Counted from the stretch's first letter, positions 1 through 11,259 are shown. The stretch is 64,000 bases of DNA from Zasmidium citrigriseum (GCA_002786025.1 NHNW01000020.1:434001-498000), one strand, 5' to 3'. Program-made: numbers and translations. Notes: a model not told the origin generated them from the letters alone.

Positions 1-475
1 CTCGAGTTTGATGTTGTAGCGCTGGGAGAATGCGACCTCGAATCGCCATTCTGTCTGAGGTTGGAGAGTCTCTGTTCGGGGTGCTTGTGACGCTGTGGTG
101 GTATTTGCCAAGGGTGTGGAAGACGATGGTTTGGCTGGACCCAGGCCTGGGAGTGACAGGCCCGGTAAAGACATGTCTGAGAAAGATGCCTCGTCGGTTG
201 AGTGACTCGAGAATCCTCAAGACCCAATGATCCAGTCTGATGCCGCTCAAGTGAGCAAGCGCTAGTATCCTCGAGTTTCTGGTGTTTTGCGTCGAAGAGA
301 AGGCCGGAGATTTGGGTTCGACAAGCGACTTGTCCTTGATTAACTGGTTTCCTGGGCGGAGGCCAACGGTACTCGAGTCGGATGGCGTCGCTATATTGGA
401 TGCTGTTTGTTGTTGGATGTCTGCGTTCGAGTGATGTTCAAAGAAAGATGCAAGGATGGTGCACGGACTCCATGG
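1..475 (-). other. Long open frame at left edge, possible 3'-truncated exon
   Basis: One minus-strand frame stays open from about 475 to the window edge (over 150 codons). It has no ATG near its upstream end, so if real it is an internal exon whose start and stop I cannot see. The conceptual protein is rich in Ser, Thr, Pro and Asn with a basic middle part, and I recognise no domain. The plus-strand frame beginning at 30 looks like a shadow. Chance openness is quite possible. Confidence 0.2.
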
Positions 476-613
476 CTTAGTCAGAATTTTGAGTTCTCAA
501 TATCAAAACATTCACTTCAAAGTTCCCTTCCCTTTCTGCCATCTATCTTGTCTATCCATCATTCCAAGTAACTGGTCATCTATATAGTTCTATCGTTTCA
601 GAAATTCTGTCTC

Positions 614-1537
614 TCAATACGACGATGGCACTTGAGTCAGCCTTCCTCCATCTGTGATCAATATCACGCCATTCGTGTACGCGCCTGCACGCGAGGCCAG
701 GTACAGGACGGTCCCTCGCATGTCTTCCTCACTGCCAAACCTGTTGGCTGGAATGGTGCCGACATTAAAGCCTGGTCTATCAGTTGCGCCCGCGGTCATT
801 TCACCTGGAGTCATGATCAGCCGCCATCCCGGTACTTGACTGGGCATTGTATGGTCTCCTGCCATGGAAAGAGGTCTCTGCTTACTCGGATATATCCCTG
901 GAGCAATGCCATTCACACGAATGCCATGCTTTGCAAAGAATGTCGAGAACATTTTGACCTGCTGGAGGGTTCCCGCTTTGCTTGGAACGTACGACACGCC
1001 TGTGGCCAAGGCCCTCGAATATCCCGCAAGACTGCACGTAATTATCACCTGGCTTTGGATCCCTGGCAGGTTCTGGACCTTGTTACCTGCGTCCAGTAGC
1101 TCTAGGAAAGCGACCAAAGTGAAGAAGGCACCGGTGTTGTTCACGGCGAAGACATTGTTCAAATCGTCCGGTGAATACGACCAGAAGTGCTCTTGGATGT
1201 CCGATATCGATGGATTCTGCCCGAGCTTAACAGTTGGACCGGTCACGCCGCTGTTGCAGATGACGAGGTTGACGTATTCGGACTCTGCTTTTATGCGATC
1301 CGCGGCAGCTTTGAGAGAGTCCTTGTCGGTTGCGTCGCCTTGGATCGGAACGATATTGGCATAGCCGTTGGCAGTCTCTTGAAGCTTGTCCATTCTTCTC
1401 CCCAGGATATACACTTTGGCCGCCCCGTTCGAAGCAAGACCGTGCGCCATCATTCTTCCAAGGCCAGAGCCACCACCAGTAATGACGGCAACCATGTCGC
1501 TGACTTTGAAAAGCGCATCGTTGTTGATGTTTGACAT
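614..1537 (-). CDS. Short-chain dehydrogenase/reductase (SDR)
   Basis: A 307-aa NAD(P)-dependent oxidoreductase of the classical SDR fold. The N-terminal Rossmann glycine motif TGGGSGLG is near residue 20. NSG at about residue 95 replaces the usual NAG after strand 4. Catalytic Ser lies in ITCSLAG near 170 and the active pair is YVPSK near 183. The C-terminus ends in ITDGGR, where family members usually have a DGG turn. Length is slightly above the 250-aa family norm because of an insertion around residues 105-125. The ATG at 1537 is the first in frame; no intron is needed. Substrate is not predictable from sequence, and there is no biosynthetic cluster beside it. Probably cytosolic, as no signal peptide is seen. 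Confidence 0.9.
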   Translation of the reverse strand: MSNINNDALFKVSDMVAVITGGGSGLGRMMAHGLASNGAAKVYILGRRMDKLQETANGYANIVPIQGDATDKDSLKAAADRIKAESEYVNLVICNSGVTGPTVKLGQNPSISDIQEHFWSYSPDDLNNVFAVNNTGAFFTLVAFLELLDAGNKVQNLPGIQSQVIITCSLAGYSRALATGVSYVPSKAGTLQQVKMFSTFFAKHGIRVNGIAPGIYPSKQRPLSMAGDHTMPSQVPGWRLIMTPGEMTAGATDRPGFNVGTIPANRFGSEEDMRGTVLYLASRAGAYTNGVILITDGGRLTQVPSSY

Positions 1538-2323
1538 CGTGCAAAATGATCGACAACGAGACTGGATCCAAACCGAGCATGGCCATCAACCAACTTATAT
1601 GGGTCTCCGTCTTGCCCGACATAGCCAAGGCAAGGATGTTTGCCGCTACCTCGCCGTGGGCCCGTGGCGTCATTCGTGACACACACTTTTTGTTGAAACA
1701 CATTGCTAAGCAATTGGCTTTGCCAGGTTCTCGCACATACTGAAAGCGCAATCACTACGAGATGGGCCGATGGTCTAGCTGCGGTTTAATAATCATCGGT
1801 CCGGCCAATGCTGAGTAAAACATCAAATCCGGAGTCTGTCGGCCGCGTATCTGCACACTGCGAAGTGCGCCGTCGCCTATCTGATCCTTAACATTTCCAT
1901 GGATGGCTTCGATCATATACAGTCTGATTTTTTCCCAGTCGACAAGAATCGTTCGTAGGGCAGAACGGAGGTGGTCCGCATTTTAGGGTAGGTTTGTGTG
2001 TTGTCTGTCCGCATGCTACTAGAGTACATGTGTAAGTCAAAAGATTTCTGCTGTTCTCTTTCTATCGATGTGACAATAGCCTTCAAAGCATTCCTATTCC
2101 ACCCAAGACTAAAGGTTGTACACGGTTCCAAGGATGTTTTCACTTTCCCGTCCGATTGCGGAGAGTTTGCCGATCGCCTCCACCTCAGCAACAACCACAA
2201 TACGAAGTCAGAAAGAAACAACGTTGCTGGCTCCATCGAGCAAAACGACGAACAAACCGTATAGAAGGCGGAGAAGTCTACATTTCTACACTGCGTAGGG
2301 CCAAGTAGCGAACGATTGACAAC
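1538..2323. other. Intergenic region between SDR and CoA-transferase
   Basis: A 786-bp stretch between two divergently transcribed genes, so it should hold both promoters. Short overlapping frames exist on both strands, but none has family features. No repeat or RNA gene was noticed. Confidence 0.5.
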
Positions 2324-3724
2324 ATGACCTTTACGAGATCCCACGCCACCGCCATCCTCCGAATGCTCTCGGCTGTTAAACATCAGCCAAAACACGCGAT
2401 CTTTTCAGAAAGGACTGACTACAATTTGCCCGCTCAATGCCGCAGAGCACTTTGCAACACTCTTGCAACCAAAGCTTTCAGCACATCCGCCCAACATCAC
2501 CAGAACTCAAACCCTTCACCAGCAAGCAGCCTCCCCCTCTCAGGAACTCTCGTCGTCTCCCTCGAACAAGCAATCGCAGGCCCCTTCTGCACCCGCCAAC
2601 TCGCAGACCTCGGCGCGCGAGTCCTCAAAATCGAGCGCCCTGGTCTAGGAGACTTCAACCGGTACCATGACAAACGGGTCAAAGACCAATGCAGTCACTT
2701 CGTATGGACGAATCGAAGTAAAGAATCCGTCGCGCTAGATTTGAAGGATAAGAAGGATCTGGCGGCGTTGAAGAAGATTGTTGCGAAGGCGGATGTGCTT
2801 GTGCAGAATCTTGCGCCGGGGGCGACGGAGAGGTTGGGGTTGGGGTATGAGCGTTTGAGGGAGGATTTCCCGCGGTTGGTGGTTTGTGATATTAGTGGCT
2901 ATGGGAGTACGGGGCCTTATAGGGATAAGAAGGCTTATGATCTCTTGATTCAAGGTATCTTCTATCAAGTCCTTGCTGTCTTCACTTTGCGTGCTGATAA
3001 ACAACCAGCGGAATCTGGTTTCCTCTCCATCACCGGCTCTCCGAATGCTCCAGCCAAAGCAGGCGCCAGTATAGCAGACATAGCAGCCGGTACAACAGCA
3101 TTCCAAGGTATTCTCTCTGCGCTCCTGCAGCGACACAAGACTGGTAAAGGCACGCATCTCGACATCTCGATGCTGGAATCGCTGGCTGAATGGATGTCCT
3201 TCCCTTTGTATTACGCATACGAAGGTGCGCCACCGCCGCCACTTGCTGGCGCTGAGCATGCGAGCATATATCCCTACGGACCATTTCAGGCGGGCGACGG
3301 AGGGATTATCATGTTGGGCATGCAGAATGAACGAGAGTGGGGAATCTTCTGTGCAGAGATTCTTGGAGATGTGGAGCTGATTGCTGATGAGAGGTTTGTG
3401 AATACTGCTGAGAGGTCGAAGAATAGAAAGGAGTTGAAGGGGATCATTGAGGCGAAGTTCAAAGAGTTCTCTGCGGAGGAGGCATTGGAGAAGTTGCAAA
3501 AAGCTGGGATTGCGAATGCGAAGATGAATGACATGAAGGGTGTCTGGGAACATCCGCAGCTGAAGGCAAGGGAAAGGTGGACAGAGGTCGAGACGCCGAA
3601 AGGGAGCATTCCTGCATTGAAGCCTGCGGGTCATGGAAAAGGATGGGAAGTACGAATGGACCCGATACCAGCTGTGGGAGAACATACCGAGGCCATCTTG
3701 AAAGAATTCGGTATTGAAAGGTAA
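2324..3724 (+). CDS. Class III CoA-transferase (CaiB/BaiF), mitochondrial type
   Basis: Family III CoA-transferases move CoA between carboxylic acids through an aspartyl-CoA intermediate; the eukaryotic mitochondrial branch includes succinyl-CoA:glutarate CoA-transferase. The core begins with LEQAIAGPFCTRQLADLGARV, followed by KIERPGLGDFNR and a CDISGYGSTGPYRDKKAYDLL block containing the family's catalytic-region Asp. An in-frame 54-nt intron (2955-3008, GT...CAG, branch CTGAT) must be removed. Splicing joins YDLLIQ to AESGFLSITGSP exactly as in the family and leaves 448 aa. About 60 N-terminal residues are basic, Ser/Ala-rich and acid-poor, consistent with a mitochondrial presequence. The actual acyl donor and acceptor are unknown. 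Confidence 0.88.
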   Translation: MTFTRSHATAILRMLSAVKHQPKHAIFSERTDYNLPAQCRRALCNTLATKAFSTSAQHHQNSNPSPASSLPLSGTLVVSLEQAIAGPFCTRQLADLGARVLKIERPGLGDFNRYHDKRVKDQCSHFVWTNRSKESVALDLKDKKDLAALKKIVAKADVLVQNLAPGATERLGLGYERLREDFPRLVVCDISGYGSTGPYRDKKAYDLLIQGIFYQVLAVFTLRADKQPAESGFLSITGSPNAPAKAGASIADIAAGTTAFQGILSALLQRHKTGKGTHLDISMLESLAEWMSFPLYYAYEGAPPPPLAGAEHASIYPYGPFQAGDGGIIMLGMQNEREWGIFCAEILGDVELIADERFVNTAERSKNRKELKGIIEAKFKEFSAEEALEKLQKAGIANAKMNDMKGVWEHPQLKARERWTEVETPKGSIPALKPAGHGKGWEVRMDPIPAVGEHTEAILKEFGIER

Positions 3725-3952
3725 CTCGTCAGATAAGCCGACGGCTTCTGCTGCTTTTCTTTCTCTGTAACAAGAGGGGTATCACGTCTAAAGATTTCCA
3801 CTCGATGCGTTCGCGGACGTTGGTCGCCGTGGTTGATTCATCAGGTTCGTAGGGCGAAAGATGACGGCTGTGTGCGGATTGTTTCGCATCCCCTCGTCTT
3901 CGTCTTGTTTCGGTCATATCTCATTCATCGCGCTTCGCAGTCTGGGCGAGAC

Positions 3953-4945
3953 CTATTCGAACCTAGCGATCAGCACGTCCATCTGGTCTTCGATGTTCTT
4001 GAGGCCCTTGATGACGTTCTCGTCGCGGCCTTTGCCTGGCGTCCAGGCGGCGTGGGCGAAGTCGATCATCTTGACGCGGTGGGTGACTGGTGGCGCCTCC
4101 TCGTCTTCGTCCTCTTCCTCCTGACTCTTCTTAATCTCGAAGTTGGTGGGGGCCCGCTCGTCCACACGGGGCGTCTTGGGCGGATTGCCCATCAGCGTGT
4201 CCAGAGCGTCTGCATCTCCCTCGTACACGATCAGGACACTGGCACTATACATTCTCGACTCTGATCGCTCCAGGCTGTGGCGAGCTTTGGTGATCTCGGC
4301 CAAGATGGTCTCCAGTAGCTCGCGTGCATCGTCCGGCCTAGAGGCGGCAGCGAGACTGCTGAAGAAAGTGGCGAATCCATCCTTGATGTTGTCGGCATTG
4401 AATTTGCGACCGTAGAACTTGTCGTAGACATCGTAGTCTTTGCCATTCCAAACCTTCATCCCCGCAATGCGAAAGTTGAGCGAGCCACTCGTGGTTTCCG
4501 CGGCCACTTTGTCGAGCCGCTCTGCCTTCTCGGGCTTGGTCTGCTCAGGGTCGTACAGGAGGGCGCCAAGCTTGAGATCCAGGACATTTGGCTTCTTAAA
4601 GCCATGCTCCAGATTCTCCAATACGATGGCGGTCTCGGTGGCGATCTTTTGGCCGTGCAGGAGTTGTTTGTCTTTCTGGTCCTGCGAGAGGTCCGCTGGC
4701 TCTGACGGAGCTGTGACGTCGGGAACGTGGGCGGGAGCGCCGAGCTGCAACGTGCCCATGAAAGTCGGCATCAATTCGTAGAATTTGGGGTGGTGCTGAA
4801 GGCTTTCCTGGTAGAAGGCGATCTCGTGCTGGGTGCAGGGCTTGATGAGCATCTCGCCGGACTCGTCAGATAAGACGCCCTCGTGGCCAGCCGCAGCGTT
4901 TTCGAAGGCCTTCAGCTTGGCCTGGTCCAGCTTCGTGTCGGCCAT
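3953..4945 (-). CDS. ARG82: Inositol polyphosphate multikinase (Arg82/Ipk2 type)
   Basis: A 330-aa intronless kinase of the inositol polyphosphate kinase family, which phosphorylates soluble inositol phosphates (IP3 to IP5). The diagnostic PxxxDxKxG signature is present as PNVLDLKLG near residue 113. It is followed by SLNFRIAGMKVW and a SASVLIVYEGD segment corresponding to the SSLL motif. The metal-binding IDFAHA lies near residue 291. The short length fits IPMK; fungal IP6K (Kcs1) proteins are much longer. An acidic insert (EEEDEDEEAPP) sits just before the DFAHA motif. The ATG at 4945 gives an N-terminus starting MADTKLDQ. It converges on the CoA-transferase gene with a 228-bp gap. Confidence 0.9.
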   Translation of the reverse strand: MADTKLDQAKLKAFENAAAGHEGVLSDESGEMLIKPCTQHEIAFYQESLQHHPKFYELMPTFMGTLQLGAPAHVPDVTAPSEPADLSQDQKDKQLLHGQKIATETAIVLENLEHGFKKPNVLDLKLGALLYDPEQTKPEKAERLDKVAAETTSGSLNFRIAGMKVWNGKDYDVYDKFYGRKFNADNIKDGFATFFSSLAAASRPDDARELLETILAEITKARHSLERSESRMYSASVLIVYEGDADALDTLMGNPPKTPRVDERAPTNFEIKKSQEEEDEDEEAPPVTHRVKMIDFAHAAWTPGKGRDENVIKGLKNIEDQMDVLIARFE

Positions 4946-6768
4946 GGCGGGGGTGTGGTGTGTGTATGTGTGGCGGAAGAGGTGCTGTCGGTGATGGATG
5001 GGTGGTGAAGAAAGGTGTTCAGGCGGCGACGGAGGAGTTCCTCAGCGTATCGCAGCTTCTCTTGGCTTCAGTCGGGATGCTCTCACATGCAAGCCGACGA
5101 TCCCCACACTGCTCGGCTGCGTTGCCGGAGCATTGACGTCGGACCGCCGTTGCCCCAAGTGAAACTCAATATATTTCACGCACTCACGTTTTTATCGTCT
5201 TTCCATCTACCTGGTTTGCACAAAACAAAGCCACTTCATCATTGTACAACATCAACATGTTCCGTACAATGTAATCTTGCTTCGGCTTATCTTTCTCATC
5301 CCCACATCGCAACCCCGCCCCAAGAAGGTACGAGAAATGACGAAATACTAGACCAGCACATCGATGGCATGCATGCAGGTACCGAAACACGCTTCAGAGC
5401 TTGCCGGCAGATACTCCGACCATGAAGAGCCGTCAACATGTTGGGAGACCCTGAGACGTCCAGCTGTCAGACTGTCAATGGTCCGGCATTTGCCCAATCG
5501 CTGCCCAAATTCTGGATTTCCTTCGCCGCGGCCTTGATTTTTGTCTGCCAATTAAGCGCTGCAGCCGCCTTTGATGGACTACTGGTTGAGATATTGAAAG
5601 GGTTCCTGGAGATTGATGCATCTACCTGAAGTCGTTGATGTGAGAAATGCTCACTTGAAAATTCTGACAAGAGCTTTTGAAGTCACCATCAAGATTTCAG
5701 CATTTGGCCCCAACGTTGGCCACTTGAAGTACTCCCTACTATTCCAGCAATGCATCCTAACTTTTCATCACTCAAGAAGACTGGCTACTTTGACGTGGCG
5801 ACGAGAGGGGAAGACTGCAATGTAGCATTATGGACGCTACGATGTTTACGACTCGTACGACGGTGCACCGTGTCCACACCGATGTAGAATGGAATGTGTT
5901 TTGGGACATAGGGGATCTGTTGCGTTGTGCCAGAAATCGTCAACATTCAACTTTGTCCACTCTCCACAGAAGACCTACAGACTTGAACGTGGTCTTCGGT
6001 CCTATCGAGCGTGTTGTATGCTCAATCAAATGTGTTGAAAGAGGTTGCAAAGATCTCGTACAGTGTAGGAGAAGTAGTTGCTCCCACGTAGCCTCCCAAC
6101 GGCAACGTTAACGATCGTACAAAAATGCATTTTCCTTGTTGTAATGCTTCCCAATGGACAGTATAAGACCATAGCCGTGCTCTATGCAGACTTAGCTGCT
6201 AGCACGTCCAATCCTACGCCAAAAAGTTGGGGGATGGGCACCTCATCTACAATAGCCTCCATCCCATCATCTTGTCAAAATACAACCTTCCAGCACTCGA
6301 GTCCACCCCAAAAACAGTGCAAAAAGAGAGAGGTCGTGCCCGGGTTCGAACCGCTACTCAAGCTGTTAGTTGACTGCATCATGCAGCGTAGGAAGAAGCA
6401 TAGCAACTTACGGGTTGCCGGAAAATATTGATGGACAATTGATTAATGCCTTAATCAAAATCCGGCTAATACAATTAGCAATTGATTAACCAAGTAGTGA
6501 GAATTTGACTAACAGTGATGACCCTGCGAACAGCGTCAGTAATGGTCCATCAAAGTAGCCTGAAGTGCGGAAACACATACACTACACTACACAACCATTT
6601 TGCGAGCTCGAAAGCTTACTTTTGATTGGTGCATGGAAGGTCGGTTTCTATTATATACTACTGATAATGGAGCACGTCATTGTGGGGCCGTTCCCTGTCC
6701 TGCGCAACTGCTCCTTCCCATTCGTCTCTCCCTAAAGATCTTATAGAATGACCACGAAACAATGAGAC
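4946..6768. other. 1.8-kb intergenic stretch, no supported gene
   Basis: Only short unrelated frames are present. The 11-mer CAATTGATTAA occurs twice (6436-6446 and 6479-6489) inside an AT-rich patch. A GGTTCGAACC palindrome near 6342 looks like an RNA polymerase III B box, but I could not fold a tRNA around it. I see nothing else. Confidence 0.4.
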
Positions 6769-7748
6769 ATGGGTCCTCGAAGAACTATGGCTCAAGTGGA
6801 GAATGACGTCGAATCGAAGCCAACGCAATGGCCCACCCCTGGCGTGGACGACAAGAGCATTCGGATGTCCTACAACATAGCCCGCGGCGAGCAGGGAGTC
6901 TTGACATTCGAGCCGTATAAGGTATGAACTTACTTTCGATGAAGAATCGATGAAGAATCGATGGAACGATCCAAAAACGATGCTATGGGACACTTGTGAC
7001 ACAGCCATGGCGTTTGCAACGCAAAAAGTTGATTGCTGATCAAATCAAACGAGATAGTCCATGCTTCTTCCACACTGGCGTTTCAAGACAGTTCCCATTG
7101 CAGAAGAATCATCGAAAACGTTATGGAATGCCTTCGACTTTTATGTCAAAGCGAAAGACTTCGTAGGAGCGGACATGGCGAGGAAATTTGTATGTTTGGC
7201 TTGCACTTCTCCTGTCTACACCCGCCACCAGCCGATCACATGCTCCAAACCAACTGTCAAAGCATTCGAGAACCCTGTGTCAAGGCTGAGCACTTCCCCG
7301 AAGCCCAATGTCCAGCCTAATCAATCACTCAGCAGTCATCGCCACCCAACCACCACTGACACCTCACCAGATCCAAATGGGCATGACCCGAGCAAAACGC
7401 TATGCCAATCATGCAGGTGGCCGCAAGTACGACCGCACTGCGAGAGAGGTCGAAGCAGAAGGCGGCAAGCGAATAGAGTTGCCAAAGTCGAAAGGACATA
7501 AAGGCCAAGAGGAGAAGCTGGCCGCCAGTGAGGTGTTCAGGGAAGTCTGGAAGCGATGTACCAGTGATGAGAGATATACTGCCCTCAGAGATGAGTGGAA
7601 AGAGGAAAGAAGGCAGTGGGATAAGGGTGAGGGGAAGGTGAAAAGAGAGCCAGGGGGAGCGAAGGCCAAGAAGCATGTGAAAGAGGAGGAGGAAGAGAGC
7701 GACGGGGAAGGAGCAGTTGTGAAGGTCAAGGAAGAAGACGACGATTGA
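6769..7748 (+). CDS. DUF4385-like protein, three exons
   Basis: Three exons are inferred: 6769-6921, 7058-7189 and 7371-7748, giving 220 aa. Splice sites are GTATGA...GATAG (branch CTGAT) and GTATGT...CACCAG, both phase 0. The spliced protein reads SYNIARGEQGVLTFEPYK, then LLPHWRFKTV, then DFVGADMARKF joined to IQMGMTRAKRYANH. I recognise this series as the DUF4385 pattern found in fungi and bacteria; function unknown. The C-terminal 70 residues are Lys/Glu-rich with two VKxE-type sites (KREP, VKVKEE), suggesting a nuclear protein. A second in-frame ATG at 6787 is an alternative start. The second intron holds an open CxxC-containing frame that looks coding but breaks the domain. Confidence 0.75.
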
Positions 7749-8027
7749 CTAGAAAAGCCCTCTGGAGCCAGATTTTATCGTAAACACCATGCAATGGCCG
7801 TGGTCGGCCCAAGTGCTGAAGTCCAGCAAGAAGCAGGTGAGGTCCGTAACTTCCTCATCTGCACAAGTCCAACCACTAGCGCCGACACTAACCCGACGTC
7901 ACCTCGCAACCTTTGGCCCAATCGCCACTGGCCCCACCTCGCCAGTCTCCCGCCAGAAATCCCCTCGAAATCCTCGTAATCCCAAACCGCAACCACCAGC
8001 ACCAGCACCCACTCCCTCCCGCCCACC

Positions 8028-8440
8028 ATGGCCACTCCCATCCAAGACCAGCTCACAAATAACACCATTCGCATGTACTATGCGCTCGATGAAGCCATGA
8101 TGATAGCCCATCGCGAAGTACTTATCCCCCCCTCTCAGGGAGACCAGATCCCGAAATTGACCTTTTCCCTCTCAGGACCGCAACGACTTCGCCAACGAGA
8201 CCGCTCGCTCCCTCCTCGAGAATGCCGATCTCCCACTCCTGATCCGCGCTCGTGCCTGCATGGTTCTGCGATGCTCGACCGAGCCCGACTTCCTCGACAT
8301 GGCCAAGGAGAGTGTCCGAGTCGCGGAACTCGGGTATAGTCGCTGCGCCAATCCCGGCGATACGGAGAACCGGCTCGTTGCTGCTTGTCGGAAGGTGCTG
8401 AAGGAGGCGCAAGAGGCCTTCGATGAGATGGAGAAGGAGA

Positions 8441-8471
<31 letters not shown>

Positions 8472-8766
8472 TGAGGGAGAGGGAGAGTTGGTCTGGAAAG
8501 CAGAGGAAGATGAGGGAGATGCCCCGAAGCAGAATGGGCATGTCGAGGCTGGGACTTCGAAGCTTAACGAGGCCCTGAACGGACTCTACTCGACCATTCT
8601 CGCAGACGAGGGCCTCAGCCGCCAGCTCGCCTCCGATGCAGAATCCCGCGGCCGTCTGGGACAGATGCAGATGTTGTCCAACGACACGACCAACCCCTCT
8701 GCTGAGGAGGAGTTCGCCGCCTGCATGGCTTCGGTCGGGGAGGACTACATCGACAAGGCCATGTGA
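8028..8766 (+). CDS. Conserved acidic protein of unknown function
   Basis: Two exons (8028-8117 and 8176-8766) encode 226 aa. The 58-nt intron has GTACTT...CTCAG borders in phase 0 and joins MMIAHRE to DRNDFANETARSLLENADLPLLIRARACMVLR. The start is CCCACCATGG, a good initiation context. Residues about 105-140 form a low-complexity run of alternating Asp and Glu (EDEDEDEDD). Flanking parts look helical. I do not recognise a family. The composition would suit a chaperone-like or nuclear partner, but that is inference only. Confidence 0.65.
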
Positions 8767-8852
8767 GATTGATTACCGCGACTATTGACTTCTGGATACA
8801 AGTATGGCAAAGTCTCATGAGCGACCCTTTCAAACTTCCACATACACCATCA

Positions 8853-11259
8853 TCATCCCAGTTGTATCTTTCCAGATGCCCTCACATCCCTCGACGAGAA
8901 CCCAACCTTAACAGTTGCACTCCCTGAAGGAACTCGCCATGTCTGATCAACAGTATCCCAGTAGCTAACATCTCGACGACGCAGCACGAACCTAGCATCA
9001 GCAGTCTCACCTGGATCAAGCTGGACTTTGTCAAAGCCGCGCAAAACAGACTCTGGCGTTCCAGCAGGAACACTGGAGTCTGAGTCGAAGGATAAGTAGA
9101 GCTGGACCACAATCGCTCCTGAACGATCTCCTGTGTTGGTCGCCTTCGCTGTGATGTCGAACAAACCATCGAAATCACCACCTGTTGGAGCGTGAGAGCC
9201 ATCCGAATGGTACTCTAGTATGTTGGGAAGTTCCTTGATGGCCGGCCAATTCGTCGCTCAATTCGAAGGATGTGTAACTCAAACCAAATCCAAATTCATA
9301 CAACGGCGTGATGTTGCGAGCATCGAAACGGCGGTAGTCGATCATCAAGCGCTCGGTATAGTCTGCCTGCCAAGCATCACTATTGTACCGATCAGGGCCT
9401 GAGATGTTGACAATCGGAAAACCATAATCGCTCTCATTCCGGGCAATGGTATATGGCAATCTCCCAGAAGGATTGACATCACCTCAAAGAATGTCGACAA
9501 TTGCGTTGCCGCTTTGATCGCCGGGAAGATGAGCGGCCAGAATGGCAGTCACGTTTGGATGATCAGCCCACGGCATGGAGGTGATACCAGCGGCGTGGGT
9601 TATGACGATGGTGTTTGGGCACCGAGATGCGACTTGCTCCACGACGAGCGTGGAATTGAAATCGAGCTCGAAAGAGGTTCTGTCGGCAAGTTCGGTCGAC
9701 CACTTCTTGAGGAACACTAGGCAGTGCTCGGGTTGTGGATACAGACCGACGAAGGTCCCCGCGGCGAGAACATTGTTGTCTGTGATAGTCTGCAACCGAA
9801 TGCGGTCGGCGTCTGTCCGTGCCTTGATCGCATCCAAGGGCGAGATGACTTGGGTGGACCGCCCACTTCCAGATCCACCACCAACGAAGACGGTTCCATA
9901 TTCGTAGCCAGTATCCCCATCGTGGTAGGATCCAACGGAAGACGTTGGTGCGTCGTTGCCGAACACTGCTAGGTTGGACAGGTTCTTCAATGGCAATACA
10001 TTGTCGACATTCTTCAGAAGCACGGTTCCTGCGGCTGCCAACTTTCGAATAAGCTGCTGATGTTCCTCAGTGCGAACATCCCGCGCTGGTGAGTCTCCTG
10101 GCGGCAGGGCAAGCACGCCATACGTTGCTGCAGTGACTCCTGGGAAAGATGGATCCGGCGACGGATAGTCCTCGTCTTGTCGAAGTTGGAAGTAAGGAGT
10201 CAACACACGCCTCGCCATATCGTCGAGCCTTTCCACGGGCAGGCTGCCATTCTCAACTGCCCGCACTAGATTGCTCCCGAAAAATGACTCTGTAGTACTT
10301 CTGTTCTTGATTCCAGGCATGTCCATGTCCAAACCATTTGTCGCAGCCTTGACTCCCGAATGAGTTGCAAACCAGTCAGAAACGACGTATCCCTCGAACC
10401 CAAGTTCTGTCTTCAGGATCTTGTTGAGGGTATAATCGTTCTCACATGCGTAAGTCTGATTGATGCGGTTGTATGCGCACATGACTGAAGCAACACCGGC
10501 TCGGACAGCTTCAGTGAAAGGCCAGAGGTACAGTTCATGAAAGGTGCGGTCGTCAATGTTGGCAGAGTAACCCTCTACGGTGTCTCCTGAGGGCGATAAT
10601 GAGTTGCTCGTCTGGGTTTTTTGTTCATTGCCGATGTAGTGTTTCGCGTTTGCCTGCACGCCGACGCTTTGGATTCCTTTGATGGTGACTCCCATTGCGG
10701 TCCCGGTGAGGTATGGATCCGGAGAGAATCCCTCCCAGTTCCGGCCTCCGAGAGCATGTCTTCCAATTGGGCCGCCCACTGGCCTAATATTTTGTCAGCT
10801 GATAGGACGAACACCTGTTGCATTGATAGCATGTCCTTACCCCAAGATGACATGAGCTCCTTTCCAGCGAAATTCTTCGCCAAGAGCAACAGCTCTCCGA
10901 CGCATCAATTCAACGTCCCAACTAGCAGCCGTCGTAAGACCAGCTGGAAACACGCTGGCCTTGTCCGTCAGACGAAGTGCAGTCGGTCCATCTTGGAAGC
11001 AAATGCCACCAAATCCGACTCGCTCGATTGGACCAATGTTTCCAATGCAGGATCCTGCAGTAAGTGATCCAGTCACCAGTCCAGCCTTCTCTGTCAAGTT
11101 GAGCTGTGCAATCAGGTCATTGGCTTTGGCCGTGGCCTCTTCCCAGGTCAAAGGCTCGATAGGGCCTGTCTGGGAGTAGTTGAAAGTCGATGCAATACAA
11201 GGCCGGAGAACAGCGCCGAGCACGTAGACCATGCACGGAAGTGTTGACGAGAGGACCAT
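8853..11259 (-). pseudogene. GH3 beta-glucosidase gene, broken by a stop and a frameshift
   Basis: Family GH3 enzymes release glucose from beta-glucosides. The frame starts at ATG 11259 with a hydrophobic N-terminus resembling a signal peptide. A 57-nt intron (10784-10840, GTAAGG...ATTAG) joins AHVILG to PVGGPIGRHALGGRNWEGFS. The nucleophile Asp of GYVVSDW is about residue 276. At codon 573 (9486-9484) the conserved VDIL-x-GDVNPSGRLPYT block carries TGA. The same frame then continues through YEFGFGLSYTSFELSD, after which a +1 frame change between about 9250 and 9176 is needed to reach PTGGDFDGLFDITAKATNTGD and the fibronectin-III-like end. Without these two lesions the product would be about 800 aa, the normal size. 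Sequencing error is the main alternative. Confidence 0.8.
10784..10840 (-). other. Intron of the GH3 gene
   Basis: The 57-nt intron is bounded by GTAAGG and ATTAG on the minus strand, with a CAGCTGACA branch-like sequence. It is phase 2 and leaves the conserved GPVGGPIGR block intact, so the splice signals of this otherwise damaged gene are still good. Confidence 0.8.

Noticed and set aside
30..230. 66-codon plus-strand frame at the left edge
   Set aside because: No domain or splice context; it lies antisense to a longer open frame and is probably chance.
632..1534. Several plus-strand frames over the first SDR gene
   Set aside because: They are antisense shadows of a gene with clear SDR motifs on the minus strand.
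6329..6440. Possible tRNA on the minus strand: B-box-like GGTTCGAACCC followed by CACGACC and a T run
   Set aside because: The T stem pairs at only about three of five positions, no matching 5' acceptor strand or D arm could be found upstream, and no anticodon arm is visible.
7190..7370. Open CxxC-containing stretch inside the DUF4385-like gene as a zinc finger exon
   Set aside because: Removing it as an intron restores the continuous ARKF-IQMG motif; keeping it leads to a different frame and early termination.
9176..9225. 32-nt GT...CAG intron that would repair the GH3 frame
   Set aside because: It would be shorter than any other intron seen here (45-181 nt), has no branch site, and does not explain the separate TGA at codon 573.
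9484..9486. Programmed readthrough of the TGA in the GH3 gene
   Set aside because: The following bases (GGT) are not a known readthrough context, and a second lesion downstream makes simple decay more likely.
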